Shown here: piece after piece, positions 17,464-27,447 of the stretch
How positions within the stretch are numbered: the first letter of the stretch is position 1
Layout: each line of letters starts with the position of its first letter
Source: Xanthobacter aminoxidans
GTDB taxonomy: Bacteria; Pseudomonadota; Alphaproteobacteria; Rhizobiales; Xanthobacteraceae
Direction of reading: 5' to 3'
Assembly: GCF_023571765.1 (NCBI RefSeq)
Contig: NZ_JAMJXC010000006.1
Coordinates: 1 to 64,000 of the forward strand
Length of the DNA stretch: 64,000 nt
Notes under the pieces: model-generated
The model's input: only the letters and a program-made list of their open reading frames with translations
The model's database searches: none
Told to the model about the DNA's origin: nothing
Program-made: the position numbers and the translations under genes

Positions 17464-18495
17464 TCAGCCACCCAGCGCCGACATATGCCGTGCCAGGGCC
17501 GGGGCGCCGCCGCGGGTGATGACGAAATCGTGCCCGCGGGGCTTCGCGCGGATGGCATCGGCGATGGCCTCCACCATCGCTGCCTCGCCGCCAGTGCGCA
17601 GGCAAGTCTTTAGATCCACTGCATTTTCCTGGCCGAGGCAGGTGTAGAGAACACCCGTCGCGCCTACCCGGATACGGTTACAGCTCTCGCAGAAGGAGTG
17701 GCTCATGGGGGTGATGAAGCCGATGCGGCCTCCGGTTTCCGCGACGCGGGCGTAGCGGGCGGGGCCGCCGGTGCGCTCCGGCGTGTCGATCAGGGAAAAG
17801 TGCTGCTCTATCAAGGCCCTGAGCTTGTCGAGCGGCAGGTATTGATCGACCCGGTCCACCCCCACGTCGCCCAGTGGCATGGTCTCGATGAAGGTGATGT
17901 CCATGCCATGCCGGTGGGCGAATTCGATGAGTTTCACCACGTTGCCGGGTGTGGAATCGGCGAGTGCCACCACGTTCAGTTTCACAGTCAGTCCGGCATT
18001 CAGCGCCGCGCGGATTCCGTCCATCACGACGGCCAGCGATCCGCGCCGGGTGACTCGCTTAAAGGTATCAGGGTCCAGCGTGTCGAGGGACACATTCACC
18101 CGCCGCACCCCGAGCCGCGCGAGGTCGTCCGCGTGGCTGGCGAGCTGGGTGCCGTTGGTGGTCAGGGTCAGCTCCTTCAGCGCGCCGGAGGCGAGGTGGC
18201 GGGAGAGGGAGGCGACGAGGTCCATGATGCCCCGCCGCACCAGCGGCTCGCCGCCGGTGAGGCGCAGCTTGGTGACGCCCTGGCGGATGAAGGCGGTGGC
18301 GAGGCGGTCCAGCTCCTCGATGGAGAGCACCTCGTTGCGCGGCAGGAAGGTCATGTCCTCCGCCATGCAATAGACGCAGCGCAAATCGCAGCGGTCGGTC
18401 ACGGAGAGGCGCAGATAGGTGATGCGGCGGCCGAACAGGTCGATGAGCGCGCAGGGCGACGCCGGCACAGGGCAGGGGGCGATCTGGGTGGGCAT
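17464..18495 (-). CDS. moaA: GTP 3',8-cyclase MoaA
   Basis: A 343-residue radical SAM enzyme for the first step of molybdenum cofactor synthesis, converting GTP to 3',8-cyclo-dihydro-GTP. The SAM [4Fe-4S] motif is C36-x3-C40-x2-C43 (RCDLRCVYCMAED). The second cluster ligands are in SFCESCNRIRVGATG...YTCLG. The C-terminus ends SALGG, the conserved Gly-Gly tail. Its place in the nar operon couples cofactor supply to nitrate reductase production; the rest of the moa genes are not here. Three bases separate it from the carbonic anhydrase gene. Confidence 0.96.
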   Translation of the reverse strand: MPTQIAPCPVPASPCALIDLFGRRITYLRLSVTDRCDLRCVYCMAEDMTFLPRNEVLSIEELDRLATAFIRQGVTKLRLTGGEPLVRRGIMDLVASLSRHLASGALKELTLTTNGTQLASHADDLARLGVRRVNVSLDTLDPDTFKRVTRRGSLAVVMDGIRAALNAGLTVKLNVVALADSTPGNVVKLIEFAHRHGMDITFIETMPLGDVGVDRVDQYLPLDKLRALIEQHFSLIDTPERTGGPARYARVAETGGRIGFITPMSHSFCESCNRIRVGATGVLYTCLGQENAVDLKTCLRTGGEAAMVEAIADAIRAKPRGHDFVITRGGAPALARHMSALGG

Positions 18496-18498
18496 GAG

Positions 18499-19335
18499 TC
18501 AGGCCTCCTCCGCCGCGCGGGCGGATGGCAGGGGAAAGGCGCCGCAGGTACAGGCGCCGACGCCACAGGCGCCGAGGGCGGGAAACACTTCCGCGTCCAT
18601 CTCCAGGAAGGCGGCGATGGCGTGCCGCCGGGCGGCGGTCATGGGCTCGGCCGGGGCGGCGATGAGATCGTCGAGAGGCGGCAGAGCGGCGAAGTCTTCG
18701 GGCGAGGAAATGGTGGTGCCGAGGTCGCGCAACAGGCCGTCGCCGATGCCGTAGATCCAGCCGTGCACCGTCACCTGATGGCCGCGCGCCCAGGCGGATT
18801 TCATGACCGGCGTGGCGGCGAGGCGGCGCATCTGCAAGGCGACGTTCAGCTCGCACATGCGGTCGATCTGCCGGGCGGCATCGCCGGCCGCCGCGATGTC
18901 CCGGCGATGGCGGCAATAGAGATCGACGATGGGGGCGAGCCAGTGGTCCACCAGCGCGCTGCCGCCGGTGCCGGCGGCATTCTCCAGCGCGCGCCGCACA
19001 CCGCCGCAGCCATAATGGCCGCAGACGATGACATGGCGCACGCCCAGCACTTCCACGGCGAATTCCAGCACCGCCAGCATGTTCATGTCGCTGGAATGGA
19101 TGACGTTGGCGATGTTGCGGTGGACGAACAGCTCGCCGGGGTCGAGCCCCACCACGTCGTTGGCCGGCACCCGGCTGTCGGAGCAGCCGACCCACAGGAA
19201 GCGCGGCGCCTGCTGCTCGGCGAGGCGGCGGAAGAAGGTGGGGTCCTCTTCCGTCTTGGCACGCGCCCAGGCGAGATTGTTGTCGAACAATTCATCGAGG
19301 ATGCCGTCCGGGCGGAGGCGCTCAGCCGTGCCCAT
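18499..19335 (-). CDS. Beta-class carbonic anhydrase with Cys-rich tail
   Basis: A 278-residue enzyme interconverting CO2 and bicarbonate. Zinc ligands are C51 (WVGCSDSRVPAND, with D53 and R55), H107 and C110 (VCGHYGCGG). The core fills residues 1-215. A C-terminal extension ends with ALGACGVGACTCGAF, three closely spaced cysteines not typical of the family. The ATG at 19335 overlaps the upstream gene by 14 bases. An upstream in-frame ATG at 19437 would add low-complexity sequence overlapping the Gly/His tail of the neighbour. A carbonic anhydrase inside a nar operon is unusual; it may supply bicarbonate or local pH control. Confidence 0.92.
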   Translation of the reverse strand: MGTAERLRPDGILDELFDNNLAWARAKTEEDPTFFRRLAEQQAPRFLWVGCSDSRVPANDVVGLDPGELFVHRNIANVIHSSDMNMLAVLEFAVEVLGVRHVIVCGHYGCGGVRRALENAAGTGGSALVDHWLAPIVDLYCRHRRDIAAAGDAARQIDRMCELNVALQMRRLAATPVMKSAWARGHQVTVHGWIYGIGDGLLRDLGTTISSPEDFAALPPLDDLIAAPAEPMTAARRHAIAAFLEMDAEVFPALGACGVGACTCGAFPLPSARAAEEA

Positions 19336-19711
19336 GGTGGCCCCCACCGTGCCCTCCACCCCCACACCCGCCCCCTCCGCCGCAGCCACAGCCGTCATGG
19401 GCAGCGCCTTCGGCTTCACGGGCGGCGGCCGCCGCATCGTCCTTCAGGGCCCACTCGGTCATGGTCCTGAGGCAGGTGGCGGCGGGGTCGGTGCTGCGCT
19501 CCAGCGCGGTCATCAGCGCCAGCCAGTCCTCGTCGCCCGCCTGATCGCCGAAGCGGGCGCAGGCGGAGGCGGCATAGTCCGCCGCGCTCTCCCCATAGGC
19601 CGCCCCGGCCGCATCGGCGCGGGCGACGAGGGAGAGATCGCCGAGGCCGAGGAGGGTTTCCTGCGCAAAGCGTTCATCGCGCAGGCGCCGAAGCAGGCTT
19701 CCGAGCAGCAT
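19322..19711 (-). CDS. Hypothetical protein with Cys/Gly/His metal-binding-like tail
   Basis: A 129-residue protein of unknown function. Residues 1-100 are helical and Ala/Leu-rich (LLGSLLRRLRDERFAQETLLGLGDL). The last 25 residues are [14 protein letters not shown] followed by GGGHHGHG, three cysteines and several histidines in a glycine run, which resembles nickel or zinc storage tails of metallochaperones. It lies between the PPIase and carbonic anhydrase genes with a 14-base overlap to the latter. A role in metal delivery to the carbonic anhydrase or to nitrate reductase assembly is speculation. Confidence 0.7.
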   Translation of the reverse strand: MLLGSLLRRLRDERFAQETLLGLGDLSLVARADAAGAAYGESAADYAASACARFGDQAGDEDWLALMTALERSTDPAATCLRTMTEWALKDDAAAAAREAEGAAHDGCGCGGGGGCGGGGHGGGHHGHG

Positions 19712-19720
19712 GGCGGGCCC

Positions 19721-20563
19721 CTATTGCACGAGGGGCGATGAAGCCCCGTCCATGGATATGCCGCGAATGTCGGCGCGGCCGATGAGCAGGCTCACATACT
19801 GACGCATGGCGGCGTGCCAGGAGGACAGCTCCAGATGGCCGGCAATGGCCTCCCGCACCATCTCGAACGGCAGGTCTCGCCCCTCAACCCGATGAGCAAG
19901 ACGCACGATGTGGAAGCCGTAGCGCGTCTCCACCGGCACGGGGTGGATGGCGCCCGGCTCCATGGCCGCCAGCGCCGCCTCGAACTCCGGCACGGTCTGT
20001 CCCTTGCCGATCTGGCCGAGGCTGCCGCCCACCTCGCGAGAGGGGCAGGCGGAGGTTTCGCGCGCCGCGGTCTCGAACGCCACGGCGCCCGAGAGAAGGG
20101 CTTTGAGCAAAGCGTCGGCCTGCTCCCGCGCCGCCTGCCGGGCTTCAGTGTCGGCCGGGTCGGCGGCGATGAGGATGTGCGCCACCTCATAGAGGTCGCC
20201 GGTGCGGAAGAGGGCGGGGTTGCGCGCGAAATAGCGCCGGCAGGTGGCCTCGTCCGCCGTGGGCACCTTCACCTCTTCCTCGAGCAGGGCGCGGATGACC
20301 GCCTCTTCCTCGGTTTCGCGACGGTCCTCGTCGTCCTCCTCCGGCACGGCGGCGATGCCGAGGCGGTCGGCCTCGGCGAGGAGCAGCTGGCGCACCACGA
20401 GGGCATGGGCGGCGGCCTGCCATGCGGCGGCGGGGTCGGCGGCCGCATGGTTCTGCGCCTCGCGGGCGATGTCGGCGCGGGAGATGGCGATGCCATCCAC
20501 GCGGATCTCCTGCGGCCGACGGCCGGCAGGGCGGGGGGCGGTGAGGGTGACGATCTCGACCAT
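19721..20563 (-). CDS. Parvulin-type peptidyl-prolyl isomerase (NifM-like)
   Basis: A 280-residue protein with a parvulin domain around residues 135-240: YEVAHILIAADPADTEAR, CPSREVGGSLGQIGKGQTVPEFE, and the closing RYGFHIVRLAHRV. The N-terminal 130 residues form the helical NifM/SurA-like part. No clear signal peptide, so it is likely cytoplasmic and may assist folding of NarG/H. A similar isomerase gene follows narGHJI in pseudomonads, which supports a maturation role. Starts 5 bases after narI. The open frame extends further upstream, but that region is narI. Confidence 0.88.
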   Translation of the reverse strand: MVEIVTLTAPRPAGRRPQEIRVDGIAISRADIAREAQNHAAADPAAAWQAAAHALVVRQLLLAEADRLGIAAVPEEDDEDRRETEEEAVIRALLEEEVKVPTADEATCRRYFARNPALFRTGDLYEVAHILIAADPADTEARQAAREQADALLKALLSGAVAFETAARETSACPSREVGGSLGQIGKGQTVPEFEAALAAMEPGAIHPVPVETRYGFHIVRLAHRVEGRDLPFEMVREAIAGHLELSSWHAAMRQYVSLLIGRADIRGISMDGASSPLVQ

Positions 20564-20568
20564 GGCTC

Positions 20569-21342
20569 TCACTCCGCCGGATTGCTGAGGGGGCGGGCGG
20601 CGGGGCGCACAGCCGCGGTCGCCGGCAGCGGGCGCGCGGCGACCGGCTTGCGCACGGGCCGGCGCGAGCGCACCACCTGATAGCCGGGCCGGCCGAGATA
20701 CCAGACCGGCGCGCTCCACACATGCACGAGGCGGGTGAAGGGGAAGACGAGGAAGATCGTCATGCCCAGCACGAGGTGCGCCTTGAAGATGGGGCTCACG
20801 TCCGCGACATAGGCGGCCGCCGCCGGCTGGAGGGTGAGGATGCCCTGCGCCCAGTTCATGAACTTCACCATCTCGTGCCCATCCATGTGATGGAGCGAGA
20901 CGAAGATGGTGGAGAGGCCGAGCGTGAGCTGCACCCACAGCAGCAGCAGGATGGCGGTGTCGCCGAAGCTGGAGTTCGCCCGGATGCGCGGATCGAACAG
21001 CCGGCGGTGGGCCAAAAGCGCGATGCCGATGAAGCACATCACCCCGGCGATGCCGCCCACGGTGATGGCGAGGCCCTGCTTGAAGGAATGCGAGATGCCC
21101 AGCGCATCGAACACCCAGATGGGGGTGAGCAGGCCGCCGGCATGGCCGATGAAGATGATGAGGATGCCCACATGGAAGAGGTTCGATCCCCAGCGCAATT
21201 GCCGCTTGCGCAGCAGCTGCGAGGAGCCGGTCTTCCAGGTGTATTGCTCGCGGTCGAACCGGATGAGGCTGGCGACGAGAAACACCGTGAGGCAGAGGTA
21301 AGGATACCAGCCGAACAAGGCTGAATTGATGGCCTGCGACAT
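20569..21342 (-). CDS. narI: Respiratory nitrate reductase gamma subunit NarI
   Basis: A 257-residue membrane diheme cytochrome b that oxidises quinol and passes electrons to NarH. Five helices are visible. Haem-ligand histidines are in NLFHVGILIIFIGHAGG and near FKAHLVLGMTIFLVFPFTRLVHVWS. The family start (SALFGWYPYLCLTVFLVASLIRFDREQYTWK) fixes the ATG at 21342. The C-terminus is extended by a basic Ala/Pro/Arg-rich tail of about 35 residues. Eleven bases after narJ. Confidence 0.96.
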   Translation of the reverse strand: MSQAINSALFGWYPYLCLTVFLVASLIRFDREQYTWKTGSSQLLRKRQLRWGSNLFHVGILIIFIGHAGGLLTPIWVFDALGISHSFKQGLAITVGGIAGVMCFIGIALLAHRRLFDPRIRANSSFGDTAILLLLWVQLTLGLSTIFVSLHHMDGHEMVKFMNWAQGILTLQPAAAAYVADVSPIFKAHLVLGMTIFLVFPFTRLVHVWSAPVWYLGRPGYQVVRSRRPVRKPVAARPLPATAAVRPAARPLSNPAE

Positions 21343-21353
21343 GGTCGTCTCCT

Positions 21354-22072
21354 TCAGGCGGCAGGTTGAGGCGCCGGGTGGCGCACATCGCGCTGGGCGG
21401 CGCGCAATTGGGTGCGGAAGCGATCGACGCCGCAGGAGGCGGCATCGCCGGGGCCGAAGGTGACGGCGGTTTCCTCCCACTCCTTGTCCAGCGCATTGAG
21501 GTCGAGGGCGGTGAGGTCTTCGGTGTGGGGCACGGGCTCCTGTGTGGGTGCCAACACCGCTTCGGCACCGGCAAGGTGGCGCACGGCGGTGAGCACGGCG
21601 GCATAGAGCGAGCCGCGCTCGCCAAGGCGCTCTTCCAGGGTAGCGAGGATGTGGTCCACATCGGCGAGCAGCGCCTGCGCCTCGGCCTCGGGCCGGGTGG
21701 CGAGGAACTCCAGGAACAGGGGCAGGAAGTCCGGCAGCTCGTTGGCGTCGATGGCGAGGCCGCCCTGCGCATAGAGCGCCGCGAGGTCCACCATGGCCTG
21801 CCCGCGGTCGCGGCTTTCCCCATGCACATGCTCGAACAGATGCAGGGACAGGCGCCGCGTGCGGTCGAAGAGGCTCACATAGGCCTCTTGCAGGTCATAG
21901 AGGTCCTCGCCCGCCAGCGAGCGCAGCAGCGGCATGAGGCCGAGGCGGGTGGGGGCGTCCAGCCGGCCGTCTTCGGTGAGCGCCTCGGCGAGGTGGGGCG
22001 CCGCATCCTGCAACGCCGCCTCGGGATAGAGGAGGAGGCGGGAGAGGGCCTTGAGGGTGAGATTGTCGGCCA

Positions 22073-22073
<1 letters not shown>
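21354..22073 (-). CDS. narJ: Nitrate reductase molybdenum cofactor assembly chaperone NarJ
   Basis: A 239-residue helical chaperone of the TorD/NarJ family that holds NarG for cofactor insertion and membrane attachment. Signatures: ALSRLLLYPEAALQD, LYDLQEAYVSLFDRTRRLSLHLFEHVHGESRDRGQAMVDL and ANELPDFLPLFLEFLA. The ATG at 22073 overlaps the narH stop as TGATG. A C-terminal extension has GPGDAASCGVDRFRTQLRAAQ. Confidence 0.95.
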
Positions 22074-23619
<1,546 letters not shown>

Positions 23620-23623
<4 letters not shown>

Positions 23624-26600
23624 TGGGCCATCTCCTTTTCGGAAGCGGCCGGCAGCTCGTCCTCGAGCCAATCGACCTTGTTCATCTTGCGCACCACCAC
23701 GAACTCGTCGCGGTTGGCGCCGACCGTGCCGTAATAGTTGAAGCCGTAGGATTGCTGGGCGTAGCCGCCGATCATGTGGGTCGGCTTCAGCACCGTGCGC
23801 GTCACGGAATTATGGATGCCGCCGCGCTTGCCGGTCATTTCCGAGCCGGGGGTGTTAATGATCTTCTCCTGCGCGTGATACATCATGGCCATGCCCGGCA
23901 TGACGCGCTGGGAGACCACGGCGCGGGCGGTGAGCGCGCCGTTGGCGTTGAACACCTCCACCCAGTCATTGTCGGCAAGGCCGGCCGCGTGGGCATCGTC
24001 CTCGCTGATCCAGATCACCGGCCCGCCCCGGTTGAGGGTGAGCATGAGAAGATTGTCAGTATAGGTGGAGTGGATGCCCCACTTCTGGTGCGGGGTGAGG
24101 AAGTTGAGCACGATCTCGGTATTGCCGTTGGGCTTGGCATTGCGATGGCCGGGGATGGTCTTCAGGTCCACCGGCGGCTTCCAGGTGACGAGCTCCTCGC
24201 CGAAGGCCCGCATCCACAGATGGTCCTGATAGAGCTGCTGGCGGCCGGTCAGCGTGCGCCAGGGGATCAGCTCGTGGACGTTGGTGTAGCCGGCGTTGTA
24301 GCAGACCTTCTCGCTCTCGATGCCCGACCAGGTGGGGGACGAGATGATCTTGCGCGGCTGCGCCTGCACGTCGCGGAAGCGGATCTTCTCGTCTTCCTTG
24401 GGCAGCGCCAGATGGGCGTGCTCGCGGCCGGTGTTCTGGGAGAGGGCCTCCCACGCCTTCACCGCCACCTCGCCATTGGTCTCCGGCGCCAGCATGAGGA
24501 TGACCTCGGCAGCGTCGATGTCCGTTTCGATCTTCGCAAGGCCCTTGGTCGGACCCTCGCGGTGGGTGCCGTTGAGGGCGCGCAGGGCGTCCACCTCATG
24601 CCCGGTCTTCCAGCTGATGCCCTTGCCGCCGTTGCCGATTTTCTCCATCAGCGGGCCGAGGGCGGTGAAGCGGGCGTAGGTCGCGGGATAGTCGCGCTCC
24701 ACCACGGTCACGCTGGGCATGGTCTTGCCGGGAATGGGCTCCACCTCGCCCTTCTTCCAGTCCTTCACATCCAGCGCCTGCGCGATCTCGGCGGGCGTGT
24801 CGTGGAGGATGGGGGTGAGCACCGTGTCGGTCTCCACCCCCAGCACCTCGGGCGCGACGGCCGAGAAGGTGCGGGCGAGGCCCTTGTAGATGTCCCAGTC
24901 GGAGCGCGCTTCCCACGCCGGGTCCACGGCTGCGGACAAGGGATGGATGAAGGGGTGCATGTCCGAAGTATTCAGGTCGTTCTTCTCGTACCAGGTGGCG
25001 GTGGGCAGCACGATGTCCGAATAGACGCAGGTGGTGGACATGCGGAAGTCCAGCGTCACCAGCAGATCGAGCTTTCCGGTGGGCGCTTCCTCCTGCCAAG
25101 CGACTTCCGTGTTGCGCACCGCGCCTTCGCTGCCGAGGTCCTTGCCCATCACGCCGTGCTGGGTGCCGAGCAGGTGCTTGAGGAAGTATTCGTGCCCCTT
25201 GCCCGAGGACCCCAGCAAATTGGAGCGCCAGACGAAGAGGTTGCGCGGCCAGTTGTCCGGATGATCCGGGTCGTGGCAGGAGAGTTCCAGCTCGCCGCTC
25301 TTCAACGCCGAGGCGACATAGTCCTTCACCTCCTTGCCGGCGGCCTTGGCCTTGGCGGCGATGGCGAGGGGATTCTGCTTCAATTGCGGCGCAGAGGGCA
25401 GCCAGCCCATGCGCTCGGCGCGGACATTGTAGTCGATGAAGCTCTTGTCCCACTCGCCCTTGGGCGCGGTGGGGGAGAGGATTTCGCCGGCGGTCAGCGT
25501 CTCGTAGCGCCACTGGTCCGTGTGGGCATACCAGAAGGAGGTGGCGTTCTGGTGCCGGGGCGGGCGCGACCAGTCGAGGCCGAAGGCGAGCGGTTGCCAT
25601 CCGGTCTGCGGCCGCAATTTCTCCTGCCCCACATAATGCGACCAGCCGCCGCCCGACTGGCCGATGGCGCCGCAGAACACCAGAAGGTTGATGACCCCCC
25701 GGTAGTTCATGTCCATGTGATACCAGTGGTTCATGGCTGCGCCGATGATGATCATCGAGCGCCCGTTGGTCTTCTCCGCATTGGTGGCGAACTCGCGCGC
25801 CACGGTGATGATGGCATCGCGCTTCACGCCGGTGATGCGCTCTGCCCAGGCCGGGGTGAAGGGCACATCCTCGTCATAGGAGACGGCGACATTGCCGCCG
25901 CCGAAGCCCCGGTCGAGGCCGTAATTGGCCATCATGAGATCGTAGACGGTGGCGACCTTCATCACGCTGCCGTCCGCGCCCTGGATGAGGCGGACGGGCA
26001 GGTTGCGGGTCAGCACCTCGCCATGGTCGGTGGAGACGAAATGCTCGGTGGCGCGGCCGCCGAAATAGGGGAAGTCCACGGCCGCGATCTCGTCCGCATG
26101 GTCCTCCAGCGAGAGGCGCAGGCGCAGGGCGCGGCCGGTGCCGTCCTTCTCCTCCAGATTCCATTTCGCCTGCTCGCCCCAGCGGTGGCCGATGGAGCCC
26201 ACGGGGGCCACGAGATCGCCGCTCGCCTCATCGAAGGCGACGGTCTTCCACTCGGGATTGTTGGTCTCGCCGAGGCCGCCGGGCAGGTCCGATGCGCGCA
26301 GCATCCGCTCCGCCACGAGACGCCCGTCGCGCTCCACGAGCCGCACGAGGAAAGGCATGTCCGAGTAACGACGCAGGTAATCGTCGAAGTAGGGCACCTG
26401 CCGGTCAAGGTGAGATTCGCGCAGGATCACATGGCCCATGGCGAGGGCCAGCGCGGCGTCGGTGCCCTGCTTGGGGTTCAGCCAGATGTCGGCGAATTTG
26501 GTGGCCTCGGCATAATCCGGCGTCACCACCGCGCTCTTGGTGCCCTTGTAGCGCACCTCGGTGTAGAAATGGGCGTCCGGCGTGCGCGTCTGCGGCACGT

Positions 26601-27363
26601 TGGAGCCCCACACGATGATGAAGCCGGCATTGTACCAGTCGGCGCTTTCCGGCACGTCGGTCTGCTCGCCCCAGGTCTGGGGAGAGGCCGGCGGCAGGTC
26701 GCAATACCAGTCGTAGAAGGAGAGGCACACGCCGCCGAGCAGCGAGAGATAGCGCGCCCCCGCCGCGTAGGACACCATGGACATGGCCGGGATGGGCGAG
26801 AAGCCCGCCACCCGGTCCGGGCCATGGGTGCGGATGGTGTGGGCGTTGGCGGCGGCGATGATCTCGTTCACCTCGTCCCAGCTGGCGCGCACGAGCCCGC
26901 CATGGCCACGGATGGAGGTGTAGGAGGCGCGCTTTTCCGCATCGCCGACGATGGAGGCCCAGGCGGCGACCGGCGGCAGCTTCGCCCGCGCCTCGCGCCA
27001 GAGCTTGAGGAGGCGCCCGCGCACCATGGGGTGCTTCACCCGCGCGCCGGAATAGAGATACCAGCTGTAGGAGGCGCCACGGGCGCAGCCGCGGGGCTCA
27101 TGGTTCGGCAGGTCCGGGCGGGTGCGGGGATAGTCCGTCTGCTGGGTTTCCCAGGTGACGATGCCGCCCTTCACATAGATCTTCCACGAGCAGGAGCCGG
27201 TGCAGTTCACGCCGTGGGTGGAGCGCACGATCTTGTCGTGCTGCCAGCGCTTCCTGTAGCCGTCCTCCCACGAGCGATCCTCGTGGGTGACGATGCCGTG
27301 GCCGTTGGCGAAGGGCTCGGTCTCGCGGCGGAAGAAGGTGAGCCGGTCGAGGAAATGGGACAT
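23620..27363 (-). CDS. narG: Respiratory nitrate reductase alpha subunit NarG
   Basis: A 1247-residue molybdenum-bisMGD catalytic subunit reducing nitrate to nitrite in the cytoplasm. Residues H50, C54, C58 and C93 are at the same positions as the FS0 cluster ligands of the Escherichia coli enzyme. The molybdenum-ligand aspartate is in SFYDWYCDLPPASPQTWG near residue 222. There is no twin-arginine signal, in line with membrane-bound Nar. The ATG at 27363 (MSHFLDRLTFF) matches family starts; a further upstream in-frame ATG at 27393 is rejected. Follows narK after a strong stem-loop. Confidence 0.98.
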
Positions 27364-27410
27364 GGGTAGAGCCTTCCGTGTGTTTTCGCTCAAGCGCCGC
27401 GCGGGCTTGA

Positions 27411-27445
27411 CCAGCGGTTCGCGAGCCGGGCTCGCGAACCGCTGG
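27411..27445. other. Perfect 16-bp stem-loop between narK and narG
   Basis: CCAGCGGTTCGCGAGC (27411-27426) and GCTCGCGAACCGCTGG (27430-27445) are exact complements around a 3-base loop. It begins two bases after the narK stop on the transcript. No T-run follows, so it is unlikely to terminate; it more likely marks an RNA processing or 3'-stability site that sets narK and narGHJI levels separately. Confidence 0.7.
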
Positions 27446-27447
27446 TG

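Noticed and set aside
17698-19470. Open frame of 590 codons opposite moaA and the carbonic anhydrase gene
   Set aside because: Antisense to two strongly supported genes and without recognisable motifs.
19721-21829. A 702-codon minus-strand frame containing the isomerase
   Set aside because: Sequence before 20563 lies over narI and narJ in a different frame; the isomerase itself starts at 20563.
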